From assembly GCA_035530275.1 (NCBI GenBank), contig DATKVC010000006.1, forward strand, positions 62,001-126,000: a stretch of DNA of 64,000 bases, read 5' to 3'. Positions 1-7,475 of the stretch are shown here, piece by piece. Position 1 is the stretch's first letter; every line of letters begins with the position of its first letter. The notes beneath the pieces were generated by a model that had not been told where the DNA came from, did not search any database, and worked only from the letters and a program-made list of their open reading frames with translations. The position numbers were made by a program, and so were the translations under genes. The DNA comes from CAIJMU01 sp035530275. GTDB taxonomy: Bacteria; Spirochaetota; Spirochaetia; Treponematales; Rectinemataceae.

Positions 1-110
1 TCACCGTGGAGGACGAGCCCCTCGAAGACATCATCGCCGAGGTCTTCCGCGGCGGCAGCGCCGAGGAATCGCGGGCCGCGGCGAGAGCTCCGGGAGAGGC
101 GCGGCGATGA
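1..110 (+). CDS. ABC-2 exporter ATP-binding protein, C-terminal end (partial)
   Basis: Only the last 35 or so codons are in the window (reading frame begins at base 3, stop TGA at 108-110). The tail contains TVEDEPLEDIIAEVF, which resembles the C-terminus of ATPases that partner ABC-2 type permeases of the COG4586/4587/3694 type. The stop codon overlaps the next gene's ATG (ATGA), so it is translationally coupled to the two permease genes downstream. No Walker motif is visible because the body lies outside the window; the assignment rests on the tail and on context. Confidence 0.6.
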   Translation, partial: TVEDEPLEDIIAEVFRGGSAEESRAAARAPGEARR

Positions 111-937
111 GGGCATCGACATTCACCCGCGCGAGCCGAGGCCTTGGCGCCCGCTACGGCAAGTACCTCGAGGCAGCGCGACTCGGTATCGGAACTCGCC
201 TCGCTTATCGCGGCAACGCCATCAGCCGAGCCCTCACCTACGGCCTCTTCATCTTCGTGTTCTCGAGAATCTGGACGACCGTGATGGCGGGAAAGGCCGA
301 GTTGGGCGGCTACGGACTCCAGGCCCTGATATGGTACTTCATCGTCGCCGAGCTTCCATCCTTTTCCTACGGACGCTTCTTCGGCACGGTGGCCGAGGAC
401 GTGAAGAGCGGGCAGATCGCCTATCTCGTCGCCAGGCCATGGTCCTTCCTCGGCTACGGTTTCGCCTCGGCCATGGGCCCCGCCCTCCTCGATATGGGAA
501 CCTTTATCGTCGAGGGGTTCGCCCTCGGTCTCCTCTTCACGGGACTCTTCCCCCTGGTCCATCCCTTGCAGGCGGCAGCCCTCCTCGTGTCCCTCCTTCT
601 CTCGGGGATCATTCAATACCATTTCCAGGCGAGCATCGCCCTGACAGCCTTCTGGGTTGAGGAGAACGCCGCCTTTCTCTGGATCTGGCAGAAGCTCGCC
701 CTCGTGATCGGGACCCTCATGCCCATCGAACTCCTTCCCGAGACGGTGAGGCGTATCGCCGTCTGGACGCCCTTCCCCTGGATCGCCTGGGCGCCGGGCA
801 GGATCGCCGTAGCCTGGGAAGGGGGACAGTCACTCATCCTTCTCGCCGGCCAACTCGCCTGGTGCCTCGCCGCGATCATCGTGTCGAGGCTCGTCTACGC
901 TGCGGGGCGGCGCCGTATCGCCGCCCAAGGAGGCTGA
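107..937 (+). CDS. ABC-2 family exporter permease (COG4587-like)
   Basis: A 276-residue inner-membrane protein with about six hydrophobic segments and an early basic stretch. The region around residues 60-120 (YFIVAELPSFSYGRFFG, then VKSGQIAYLVARPWS) resembles the COG4587 ABC-2 permease family, in which a short 'D/KSGxIAYxLxRP' segment follows the second helix. It starts inside the stop codon of the upstream ATPase and is followed one base later by a second permease, giving a three-gene exporter unit. The substrate is unknown; relatives are annotated as drug or polyketide exporters. A copy of the dispersed motif GGGGACAGTCAC lies at 822-833 and encodes GGQS near the last transmembrane segment. 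Confidence 0.8.
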   Translation: MRASTFTRASRGLGARYGKYLEAARLGIGTRLAYRGNAISRALTYGLFIFVFSRIWTTVMAGKAELGGYGLQALIWYFIVAELPSFSYGRFFGTVAEDVKSGQIAYLVARPWSFLGYGFASAMGPALLDMGTFIVEGFALGLLFTGLFPLVHPLQAAALLVSLLLSGIIQYHFQASIALTAFWVEENAAFLWIWQKLALVIGTLMPIELLPETVRRIAVWTPFPWIAWAPGRIAVAWEGGQSLILLAGQLAWCLAAIIVSRLVYAAGRRRIAAQGG

Positions 938-938
938 C

Positions 939-1739
939 GTGCGCAAGGGAAGACTCGGCGCCTACCTTCGCTTCCTCGGCGCGGCCTTTTCGGCAAACAT
1001 CCAGTCGGCCCTGGAGTACCGCGTCAATTTCCTCGTCCAGGTTTTCGGGATGATGCTCAACAACGCAGCCTTCGCGGTCTTCTGGAAGATCCTCATCGAT
1101 CGGGCCGGATCGGTGGGCGGCTACGGCTTCACCGACGTCATGGCCCTCTGGGCCATCGTGTCGACAGCCTTCGGCTTCGCCCACATTTTCTTCGGCAACA
1201 TCCGCAACCTCGGCTCCGTCATCATGAAGGGGGAACTGGACGTCTATCTCCTCCAGCCCAAGGACGCCTGGCTCAACGTCATCGTGTCGCGCACCTCGGT
1301 CTCGGCCTGGGGGGACGCCATCTACGGCTACGTCGTCCTCGCCCTCCTCCCCGGCGCCTCGGTGCCGGGGTTCCTCCTCTTCACGGTCCTCGCGATCATC
1401 GGCGCCCTCATCCTCACCGCCACCTTCGCGGGGGCGGAAAGCCTCGCCTTCTTTCTCGGCGACTCGAGCGCCATCTCCGGCGCCCTCGCGGAATTCATGC
1501 TCTCCTTTTCGCTCTATCCCGAAACCATTTTCGGGCAGGGTTCGCGCTGGATCTTCTACTCCCTCGTTCCCTCGGGCTTCGTCGCCTTCTTGCCTTTGGC
1601 GGCCTGGAAGGCCCTGGATTGGGGCATGGTGCCCCTCCTCGGCGGGGTGGCCATCCTGTATCTCCTCGCGAGCCGGGCCCTCTTCGCCTTGGGCCTCCGG
1701 CGCTATGAATCGGGGAATCAGATGGGGACGAGGATGTGA
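939..1739 (+). CDS. ABC-2 family exporter permease (COG3694-like)
   Basis: A 266-residue polytopic membrane protein starting at GTG (939), one base after the stop of the preceding permease. The segment MKGELDVYLLQPKDAWLNVI near residues 97-116 is the family counterpart of the 'GELDxYLlrPl' stretch seen in COG3694 permeases. It should pair with the preceding permease as a heterodimer driven by the upstream ATPase. Its gene ends at 1739; the word GGGGACAGTCACC fills the gap to the stop of the convergent gene at 1755. Confidence 0.8.
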   Translation: MRKGRLGAYLRFLGAAFSANIQSALEYRVNFLVQVFGMMLNNAAFAVFWKILIDRAGSVGGYGFTDVMALWAIVSTAFGFAHIFFGNIRNLGSVIMKGELDVYLLQPKDAWLNVIVSRTSVSAWGDAIYGYVVLALLPGASVPGFLLFTVLAIIGALILTATFAGAESLAFFLGDSSAISGALAEFMLSFSLYPETIFGQGSRWIFYSLVPSGFVAFLPLAAWKALDWGMVPLLGGVAILYLLASRALFALGLRRYESGNQMGTRM

Positions 1740-1741
1740 AT

Positions 1742-1754
1742 GGGGACAGTCACC
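1742..1754 (+). repeat. Dispersed motif copy GGGGACAGTCACC between convergent stops
   Basis: This exact copy of the dispersed 13-mer occupies nearly the whole gap between the stop at 1737-1739 (plus strand) and the stop at 1755-1757 (minus strand). No T-run or longer hairpin is present, so it does not look like an intrinsic terminator. Confidence 0.7.
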
Positions 1755-3065
1755 CTAATACCCCAGGCTCTCCCTGATCGTCAGCCGCCGCAGGGTCCGC
1801 GAGGGCAGGATCGCGGCGAGGAGGGGAAAGAGGGCGCTTATCGCAGCCATCGTGAGGAGGCGCAAGGGATAGAGCCGTGGCCTGATCGAAGAAGGCAGGG
1901 CGGAGCCCAGTTCGGCCATTTCGAAGCGGATGCCGAAGCTCGAGGACACGAGGCAGGCCACCACGGCGAAACCGAGGAGGAGGGCGCCGAGGGCCGCGGC
2001 CAATCCGATAATTGCGGTCTCCGCGTAGAGGAGGAGGCCGGCCTGTCGCGAGGTGAGGGCGATAGCGCGGAGGGTGCCCAGGTCCTTCACCCTATCGTGG
2101 ACCGAGAGGAGGATGGCGTTGGTCATACCCGCCGCGGCGACGACGGCGAAGATCGCCATCATGCCCGCGAGGAAAACATCGAGGAACTCGAACATCGTGA
2201 TGTAGCTCGCGGAGATCGCGGCGAAGGGCCTCGCCTCGAGACCGGGTTCTCGGGCCAAGGCGTCGAGGCCGGCTTGAAGGGCGGCGCCTTCGGCCCTGCT
2301 GTCGAGGAGCCGTCCATCTTTTCGCGAGGATAGCCAAAGGGACAGACACGTGGCTTGGTCCTCGAGGCCGAAGGCCCGCGAGAAGCTGGCAAGATCGACG
2401 ACGGCGCCCGCGCCTTCGGGAAGGGTGGCTTCGCGGGCGACGCCGATGACGGGGCTTTCCATCAGCGAGAAGGAGCCAAAGGCATCGCTCCCGAGGAGGA
2501 TGAGGGCGTCGCCGACATGGAGGCCAAGGCGGTTGGCGTGACGCTCGTCGAGGATGGTTCCATGATCCTCTCCGTCTGTGAAAAAACGGCCGGAGACAAG
2601 GGCTGCCTCGACCTCCGAGAGGAGGGGATTCCCGACCCTCGCCTCTCCCGGCAGGCTGCGAGCCCGGGGATCGGCGGCGAGGACGAGGGCGGCGCGCGAG
2701 GACTCGCCGTTCGAGAGCATGCAGCCGCTCTCGATGGTGGCCGCCGCGAGGGGACGGACGCCTGGAGAGACGGCCGCGGTGACTGTCCCCAGAAGGCGGT
2801 CGCCGAAGCTGGCGATCTCGGGGATGGCGAGGTCGAGGGGCATGGCCTCGGCCGAGTCGAGATAGCCCTTCGCGTGGACGTCGAGATGACCGTAGAGGGC
2901 GACGATGCGCTCGGAGGCCGAGGCCGCGTAGCCTTTCATGTAGGCATCCACGAGCATGATGCAGAAGGCGCCGAGGAGGAGGACCAGGAAGGACTGCAGC
3001 GTCCTCTTTCGATAGCGGAGCACGTTCCGGAAGGCGAGGAAGAAGACGAAGCTGATCGGGTTCAT
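1755..3065 (-). CDS. FtsX/LolE-type ABC transporter permease
   Basis: A 436-residue permease of the MacB/FtsX superfamily: a first transmembrane helix near residues 20-45 (basic RNVLRYRKRTLQSF before it), a large periplasmic domain (about 45-285) and three C-terminal helices. The C-terminal FtsX domain contains SVHDRVKDLGTLRAIALTSRQ, the usual cytoplasmic loop that contacts the ATPase. It is the last gene of a minus-strand operon of FtsX permease, LolA-like protein, LolD-like ATPase, beta-barrel and this permease. The two FtsX permeases probably form a heterodimer with the single ATPase, as LolC/LolE do with LolD. A copy of the dispersed motif at 2778-2790 encodes GTVT in the periplasmic domain. 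Confidence 0.85.
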   Translation of the reverse strand: MNPISFVFFLAFRNVLRYRKRTLQSFLVLLLGAFCIMLVDAYMKGYAASASERIVALYGHLDVHAKGYLDSAEAMPLDLAIPEIASFGDRLLGTVTAAVSPGVRPLAAATIESGCMLSNGESSRAALVLAADPRARSLPGEARVGNPLLSEVEAALVSGRFFTDGEDHGTILDERHANRLGLHVGDALILLGSDAFGSFSLMESPVIGVAREATLPEGAGAVVDLASFSRAFGLEDQATCLSLWLSSRKDGRLLDSRAEGAALQAGLDALAREPGLEARPFAAISASYITMFEFLDVFLAGMMAIFAVVAAAGMTNAILLSVHDRVKDLGTLRAIALTSRQAGLLLYAETAIIGLAAALGALLLGFAVVACLVSSSFGIRFEMAELGSALPSSIRPRLYPLRLLTMAAISALFPLLAAILPSRTLRRLTIRESLGY

Positions 3066-3077
3066 GGCTGCCCCTCC

Positions 3078-4280
3078 TCAGAAGAAGCATTCGAGCGCGA
3101 GACCGGCCGTCCAATCGGCGGGAAGCGGACTTTCCCATTTTTCGGGAAAGCGATTCCACCCTAGGCTCGCGCTGAGGGTGAAGGAATCGCCGAGATTCCG
3201 GGCCGCCACCAGGGAGGCACGCAGGGCCTCAGTCCCGAAATCGAAGAGGGCCGACAGCGAGACTTCGCGCTCCTCGGCCGCCCAGGAAACCCTCCCGAAG
3301 CCGAGCCAGGCCGCCCGAGTCTCCTCGTAGTCGGCCTCCGCGATGACGAAGAAGTCGCCCATTCTCCTGTTTAGGCTGAAGGCATAGCCCTGGCTCGAAG
3401 TTCTGATCGCTGCTTCGGCGCCGAACACGAAGCCCGCGAGCTCCGTGCCGAACCAGCCGCCGACATCCCAGTCCGAGGCACCCTCCGCCGCAAAGCCGAC
3501 GCGATGGAGATCGCTCACGAGGCCGAACTCGAGCGGGCCGAGAATTCCGCCGCCAGGGGCGAAGAGGGTCAGGCGACCATGGGCGCTCGAGTCCCCGAGG
3601 TCGGGCGGCCCGGCCGTCATGGGCAGGCTGGCTGTCGGGAGGAATCCCGCGCTCGGAAGGAGGAATGCCGCCCTCGCGTTCAGCGACAGGAAGGAATCAC
3701 GTCCAGGCGCCGACAATGGCAGAACGAGTTCCAGAAAGAGGCCGTCGAGGCCGACCTGGGAGGCTCGGGGGTCGAAGCCATCCTTGGCGATGAAGGGATT
3801 GGCCGGCCCGAAGGCGAGGCAGGGGCCGAAGGCGAGGAGGGAGCGGCCGAGGCGGAGGTCTAGCTCTCGTCCTTCGATGCCTTTCGCGCCTGTGACTGTC
3901 CCCGCGGTCACCGCAGTGACCGCGTGCCATTCGTACCAGGCCTCGTCGAGCGAAAGGGTCCAGGCGCCCGTCGCCGCGTCGAAGCGGCCCCAAAGCTTGG
4001 CAAAAAAGGAGGCGGCACCGTCTTCGAGAGAGAGGCGGGCCGAGGCCGAGCTTAGGGAGTACCAGTCGGCGGCTGCCGCGTCGGGGAGGGCCGAACGCAG
4101 CCCGATGAAGCCGCTTTCGTTCAAGAAGGAGCCGGATATTTGGAGGGCGGTTTCACTGTCTCCCGAAGCGGGAGGGGTTCCTTCCGTGACTGTCCCTGCC
4201 TCCGCTGTGACGGGGGCCGGCCAAAGGACTACGGCGAAAGCGAAGGCCAGGGCCGGCTGCAGGGCGCTTATCGTCCTCAT
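3078..4280 (-). CDS. Predicted outer-membrane beta-barrel protein of the Lol-like operon
   Basis: A 400-residue secreted protein with an N-terminal signal peptide (hydrophobic residues about 8-25, cleavage likely near VTAEA). The rest alternates polar and hydrophobic or aromatic residues, and the last residue is phenylalanine (LALECFF), the classical C-terminal signature of beta-barrels inserted by BAM. No close family is recognised. Its start overlaps the LolD-like gene's stop (ATGA), so it belongs to the same operon. An outer-membrane protein made with a Lol-like system suggests either a dedicated client or an outer-membrane acceptor. Two copies of the dispersed motif (3892-3903 and 4186-4196) encode GTVT, one just after the signal peptide. 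Confidence 0.6.
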   Translation of the reverse strand: MRTISALQPALAFAFAVVLWPAPVTAEAGTVTEGTPPASGDSETALQISGSFLNESGFIGLRSALPDAAAADWYSLSSASARLSLEDGAASFFAKLWGRFDAATGAWTLSLDEAWYEWHAVTAVTAGTVTGAKGIEGRELDLRLGRSLLAFGPCLAFGPANPFIAKDGFDPRASQVGLDGLFLELVLPLSAPGRDSFLSLNARAAFLLPSAGFLPTASLPMTAGPPDLGDSSAHGRLTLFAPGGGILGPLEFGLVSDLHRVGFAAEGASDWDVGGWFGTELAGFVFGAEAAIRTSSQGYAFSLNRRMGDFFVIAEADYEETRAAWLGFGRVSWAAEEREVSLSALFDFGTEALRASLVAARNLGDSFTLSASLGWNRFPEKWESPLPADWTAGLALECFF

Positions 4281-4987
4281 ACGAGGTGATCCTCATTGGT
4301 CTCGTTGCGCGTTATGCGACCATCCTCGAGATAGACGCGCCGATCGAGGAAGGGGAGGACACGGGGATCGTGGGTGGCGAGGAAGAAGGTGGTCTGGATC
4401 TCGTGGTTCATCTCGTGCATGAGCTCGAGGACGTTGCGGCCGTTCTCGCCGTCAAGGTTGGCTGTCGGCTCGTCGGCCAGCACGAGGCGGGGCTCGATGA
4501 TGAGGGCACGCGCGACGGCAATCCTTTGCCTCTGGCCCCCCGACAGCTCGTCGGGGCGCTGGCGAGCCTCCCCCGCGAGTCCCACGCGCTCGAGGAGGAG
4601 CATCGCCTTCGCCCTCCTCTCACGCTTCGCCATGCCGAGGGCCATCAGGGGAAGCTCCACGTTCTCGATCGCGCTGAGCACGGGAATGAGGTTGAAGGTC
4701 TGGAAGATGTAGCCGATCTGTCGTCTTCGAAGGAGGGTGCGCGCGGCGTCGTCGAGGCTGCCGATATCCTTTCCGTCGATGGCCACGGTGCCCGAGCTCG
4801 CGAGGTCTATACCGCCGAGGATGTTGAGGAGGGTGGTCTTGCCGGAGCCCGAGGGACCGACGATGCCGACGATCTCGGGGCCGTCGATGGATAGGCTCAG
4901 GCCCCGGAGAGCCTCGACGCTGGTTCGTCCCAATTTGTAGATCTTCGTCAAATCGCTGATGATCACGCTGCTCATATCGAGCCTCAC
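4277..4987 (-). CDS. LolD/MacB-type ABC transporter ATP-binding protein
   Basis: A 236-residue nucleotide-binding domain with Walker A GPSGSGKTT (about residues 44-52), signature LSGGQRQRIAVARAL, Walker B LVLADEPTANLD and the H-loop ATHD. The spacing and the 'EPTANLD' signature are those of the LolD/MacB/FtsE group, which energise FtsX-type permeases. It overlaps the LolA-like gene by 4 bp at its start and the beta-barrel gene by 4 bp at its end. The role inferred from context is ATP-driven extraction or transfer of an envelope lipid or lipoprotein. Confidence 0.9.
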   Translation of the reverse strand: MRLDMSSVIISDLTKIYKLGRTSVEALRGLSLSIDGPEIVGIVGPSGSGKTTLLNILGGIDLASSGTVAIDGKDIGSLDDAARTLLRRRQIGYIFQTFNLIPVLSAIENVELPLMALGMAKRERRAKAMLLLERVGLAGEARQRPDELSGGQRQRIAVARALIIEPRLVLADEPTANLDGENGRNVLELMHEMNHEIQTTFFLATHDPRVLPFLDRRVYLEDGRITRNETNEDHLV

Positions 4988-5757
4988 TTTCCCAGCGAGG
5001 AGGGCAGGAGCCTGGAACGACTCACCGCCTCTTCGCGGATGTCGAGGAAGACGAGCCGGCTCGTGTCGCCGGGCTTCATCAGGTCCACGATGGTCATCAC
5101 CGAGGGCCTGAGTTTACCGCCGAAGGCCTTAGGCGCGGAGAACTCGACCCGCTTGGATTCCCTTCCCGACCGCGTAAAATAGGCCATTCGCAGCGGGAGA
5201 AAGTCGCGCCCCACGCGTGCCTCGATGCGCGGATAAGGCAGCTCGGGCGATCGCGCCGTGAGGACGAGGTCCCAAGCATCGGCGTCGCTCGAGACGACCT
5301 TCGCCTCGTAGTCGTCGGATTTCTCCAGATTCATCGCGTCGTCGTTGGTGAATGAGGTACCCATGAAGGAGTCCTTGCCGGAAAGCCTGACGGGCTTGGA
5401 CACCGTGGGAGCGGACATCCACATCGAGCCGCCGGCCATCAGCACGCTTTTGCCCCTGTCGCGGGCGGGCTCCGTGAAGTCCAGCCTCGTTCCGACACCG
5501 CGGAGGTATTCCACCCTGGCCTCGAGGACCCGGGTCTTTCCGTCGGCCTTGGCGTCCTCGATCCGTATCAGCATCCTGCATTCGTCGAAGTTCATGCGAC
5601 GGTCCATTTCCGCGACGATGTCGTTTCCGTCACCGGACGCGGCGCCTGGGGCGGGCGATGGCCGTCCGGGGACAGTCGCCTGCGCGATGAGTTCGGGCGA
5701 GGACCTCACCGCGAGGGAGGCGGCAAGCATACCAATTAGTAGCATCTTCTTTTTCAT
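4984..5757 (-). CDS. LolA-like outer-membrane lipoprotein-sorting protein
   Basis: A 257-residue exported protein with a signal peptide (MKKKMLLIGMLAASLAV). The mature part carries the LolA-like fold markers seen in 'outer membrane lipoprotein-sorting protein' entries: VAEMDRRMNFDECRMLIRIEDA, a charged strand EYLRGVGTRLDFTEPARDRGKSVL, then MWMSAPTVSKPVRLSGKDSFMGTSFTNDDAMNLEKSDDY. In such families it acts as a periplasmic chaperone for lipidated or hydrophobic cargo. It lies between an FtsX permease and the LolD-like ATPase, which supports a complete envelope-trafficking module. A variant of the dispersed motif (GGGGACAGTCGCC, 5667-5679) is read antisense as ATVPG shortly after the signal peptide. 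Confidence 0.8.
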   Translation of the reverse strand: MKKKMLLIGMLAASLAVRSSPELIAQATVPGRPSPAPGAASGDGNDIVAEMDRRMNFDECRMLIRIEDAKADGKTRVLEARVEYLRGVGTRLDFTEPARDRGKSVLMAGGSMWMSAPTVSKPVRLSGKDSFMGTSFTNDDAMNLEKSDDYEAKVVSSDADAWDLVLTARSPELPYPRIEARVGRDFLPLRMAYFTRSGRESKRVEFSAPKAFGGKLRPSVMTIVDLMKPGDTSRLVFLDIREEAVSRSRLLPSSLGK

Positions 5758-5772
5758 GTCGACCTCCCTTGC

Positions 5773-7080
5773 TCAACGTTCCGAGAGAGCCGAGAGAATG
5801 GGCATTCGGGCCGCCGCGCGGGCGGGCAATATCCCGGCGAACAGCGAGGTGAGGAAACCGGCGAGGAGGGACCAGAGGAGGTCCGGGGCCGAAAGCTCGC
5901 AGGTGAGGGAAAAGCTCGGTATGTCCAGGCTCGCGAAGGAGTCGCCGAAGCCTATCGGGTTCGCGTGGAGGGCGAGGGCGGCGGCCCCGCCAACGAGGCC
6001 GCCGAAAAGGCTGCCCGCGATGCCGAGCAGCATGGCCTCGAAGAGAAAGAGGGTGCCGATCTCGCTGCGCAGCCAACCCGAGGCGCGGAGCATGCCGATT
6101 TCGCGCTTGCGCTCGAAGACTGTCACCCTCATGGTGCCGGCCAAGGTCGACAGCGAAAGAAAGAGCAGTATTCCGATGAAGATCGAATAGAAGAAGCCGT
6201 CGGATTGGGCGTCCTCGACGATGCCCTTGGCGTAGTCCTTCCAGCTCTTGAAAGAAAGGCCAAGCTCCTCGAAACGGGGACGCGCGGCGGGGTCAGTCAT
6301 CGTCGAGATCCAACGATCCCTTTCCCCGCTCGAAGCCTCGGAAAGGCGGCAATAGAGTTTGTTGACGCTCCCTTCCGCGCCGAGGAAGGCCTGGGCCTTT
6401 GGGAGCTCCATCAGGACCATCGCGCGGTCGAGGGGGGGATAGCCGGTGGAATAGATCCCGACGACGGGCCAGTAGTCGAGATTGGGCGTGCCCTGGGCCG
6501 TCGTCGCCTGGAGGCGGATTTCATCTCCTTCATCGAGGGAGAGGATGGAGGCCAGCTTCTTTCCGATGACCACGCCGCCCGGGCCGAAACTGCCGCTCTT
6601 CATTCGCTCATCGAGGGCGAAGACGCGGCCCTCGCCGGCGAAGTCGACCCCCGCGAGGACTACCGCCGCCTTGCGTGATCCGTCGCCGGCGAAGGCCGGG
6701 GCGAGAAGTCTCCGCGCCACGAGGCTTGCCTCGGCCTTCGCCTGCGGCTTCAGCGCGGCTGCGAGCTCGGGCGAATTAAGCATCTCCTGGGGTATCAAGT
6801 TTTCTTTGGAGAGCCAGCCGTCGGCCTCCTCCTCGTCGAAGGAGGGTCGCATGAGCTGGCCCTGCGCAGTCGCGAAGTCGATCACCGAGGAGAACATGGC
6901 GCCGTCGTAGGTTCCGCGGTAAAAGGCCAGAAAGAAGATGAGCGAGGCGACTGCTATCGCGATGCCGACGACGTTCACCGCGGCGCGGAGGCCGTGTCGG
7001 CCGAGGTTGAGAAAGGCGAAGGCGAAGAGTCGGATGGGGGGGATCCGTGCCAATCCAGGGGATTTCGCCGGCGGTGCCAT
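5773..7080 (-). CDS. FtsX/LolC-type ABC transporter permease
   Basis: A 435-residue permease and the first gene of the Lol-like operon. The N-terminal helix (about residues 28-52) follows a basic segment; the periplasmic domain spans about 55-300; three helices close the protein. The FtsX loop VFERKREIGMLRASGWLRSEIG is clear. It is paralogous to the permease at the other end of the operon, so a LolC/LolE-like pair is likely. Translation starts at 7080, about 70 nt downstream of an intrinsic terminator that ends a structured leader, so expression may be controlled by transcription attenuation. Confidence 0.87.
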   Translation of the reverse strand: MAPPAKSPGLARIPPIRLFAFAFLNLGRHGLRAAVNVVGIAIAVASLIFFLAFYRGTYDGAMFSSVIDFATAQGQLMRPSFDEEEADGWLSKENLIPQEMLNSPELAAALKPQAKAEASLVARRLLAPAFAGDGSRKAAVVLAGVDFAGEGRVFALDERMKSGSFGPGGVVIGKKLASILSLDEGDEIRLQATTAQGTPNLDYWPVVGIYSTGYPPLDRAMVLMELPKAQAFLGAEGSVNKLYCRLSEASSGERDRWISTMTDPAARPRFEELGLSFKSWKDYAKGIVEDAQSDGFFYSIFIGILLFLSLSTLAGTMRVTVFERKREIGMLRASGWLRSEIGTLFLFEAMLLGIAGSLFGGLVGGAAALALHANPIGFGDSFASLDIPSFSLTCELSAPDLLWSLLAGFLTSLFAGILPARAAARMPILSALSER

Positions 7081-7152
7081 GCGAACTCCTTCGCATCCAT
7101 CCCCATCCTCGAGCCCTTGCCGGCCGGAAGGGGCCCCAGGCGCTCAGGGCAT

Positions 7153-7303
7153 GAAAAAGCCCGCGGGAAGGATACTGACGAGAGTATGGATCCCGCGGGC
7201 CATCAACCCGCTGCCTGTCGCCGCGCCAACGGAACGGCTTCGGCCCGGACACCGCCCGTCCCACCGGGGACGAAGCCCGCCGGGACCGCGATATTCCCTG
7301 AAT
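7153..7303 (-). ncRNA. Structured leader RNA or sRNA of unknown class, bounded by a promoter and a terminator
   Basis: A near-consensus promoter (about 7310-7338) and an intrinsic terminator (7154-7200) define a minus-strand transcript of roughly 150 nt without an ORF. It begins with a 7-bp hairpin GATATTC-AGG-GAATATC (7290-7306), followed by a GC-rich arm (GGTCCC pairing with GGGAC) and then the terminator. It lies upstream of the FtsX permease start at 7080, so it could be an attenuator or riboswitch for the Lol-like operon, or a free sRNA. I could not match it to 4.5S, 6S, T-box, TPP, cobalamin or other classes I know. Nothing else is recognised in the rest of the 7081-7475 gap. Confidence 0.5.
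7154..7200 (-). terminator. Intrinsic terminator upstream of the FtsX-permease gene
   Basis: A perfect 10-bp stem (GCCCGCGGGA at 7159-7168 with TCCCGCGGGC at 7191-7200), an inner 5-bp stem ATACT/AGTAT, and a run of five T on the minus strand (7158-7154) directly after the stem. Together these are a textbook rho-independent terminator for minus-strand transcription. Confidence 0.85.
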
Positions 7304-7309
7304 ATCACT

Positions 7310-7338
7310 AGTATAGGACGGTCCGGAGCCGTCGTCAA
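7310..7338 (-). promoter_or_regulatory. Sigma-70-type promoter with a flanking 9-bp inverted repeat
   Basis: On the minus strand, -35 TTGACG (7338-7333), a 17-bp spacer and -10 TATACT (7315-7310). A perfect 9-bp inverted repeat, GGACGGTCC (7316-7324) and GGACCGTCC (7352-7360), places one arm inside the spacer and one upstream of the -35 box, as expected for an operator. Confidence 0.8.
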
Positions 7339-7475
7339 AAATCGGTGCCGGGGACCGTCCCTTGCTCAGGTGGCCACTGGGATCGCCCGTGGCATCGGGC
7401 GAAGGTTTTCGAGAAGCGCTCGTGTTCCGCCTTTCAAATGGCGACTGGGAAAGGCGACACGCCTACTTATGAACC

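Noticed and set aside
2355..3164. Plus-strand frame opposite the FtsX permease
   Set aside because: Shadow of a transmembrane gene; acidic, low-complexity translation.
7202..7475. Cobalamin or T-box riboswitch in the gap before the AAA gene
   Set aside because: GCCACTG and GGGACCGCG fragments occur, but the other conserved elements and their order are absent.
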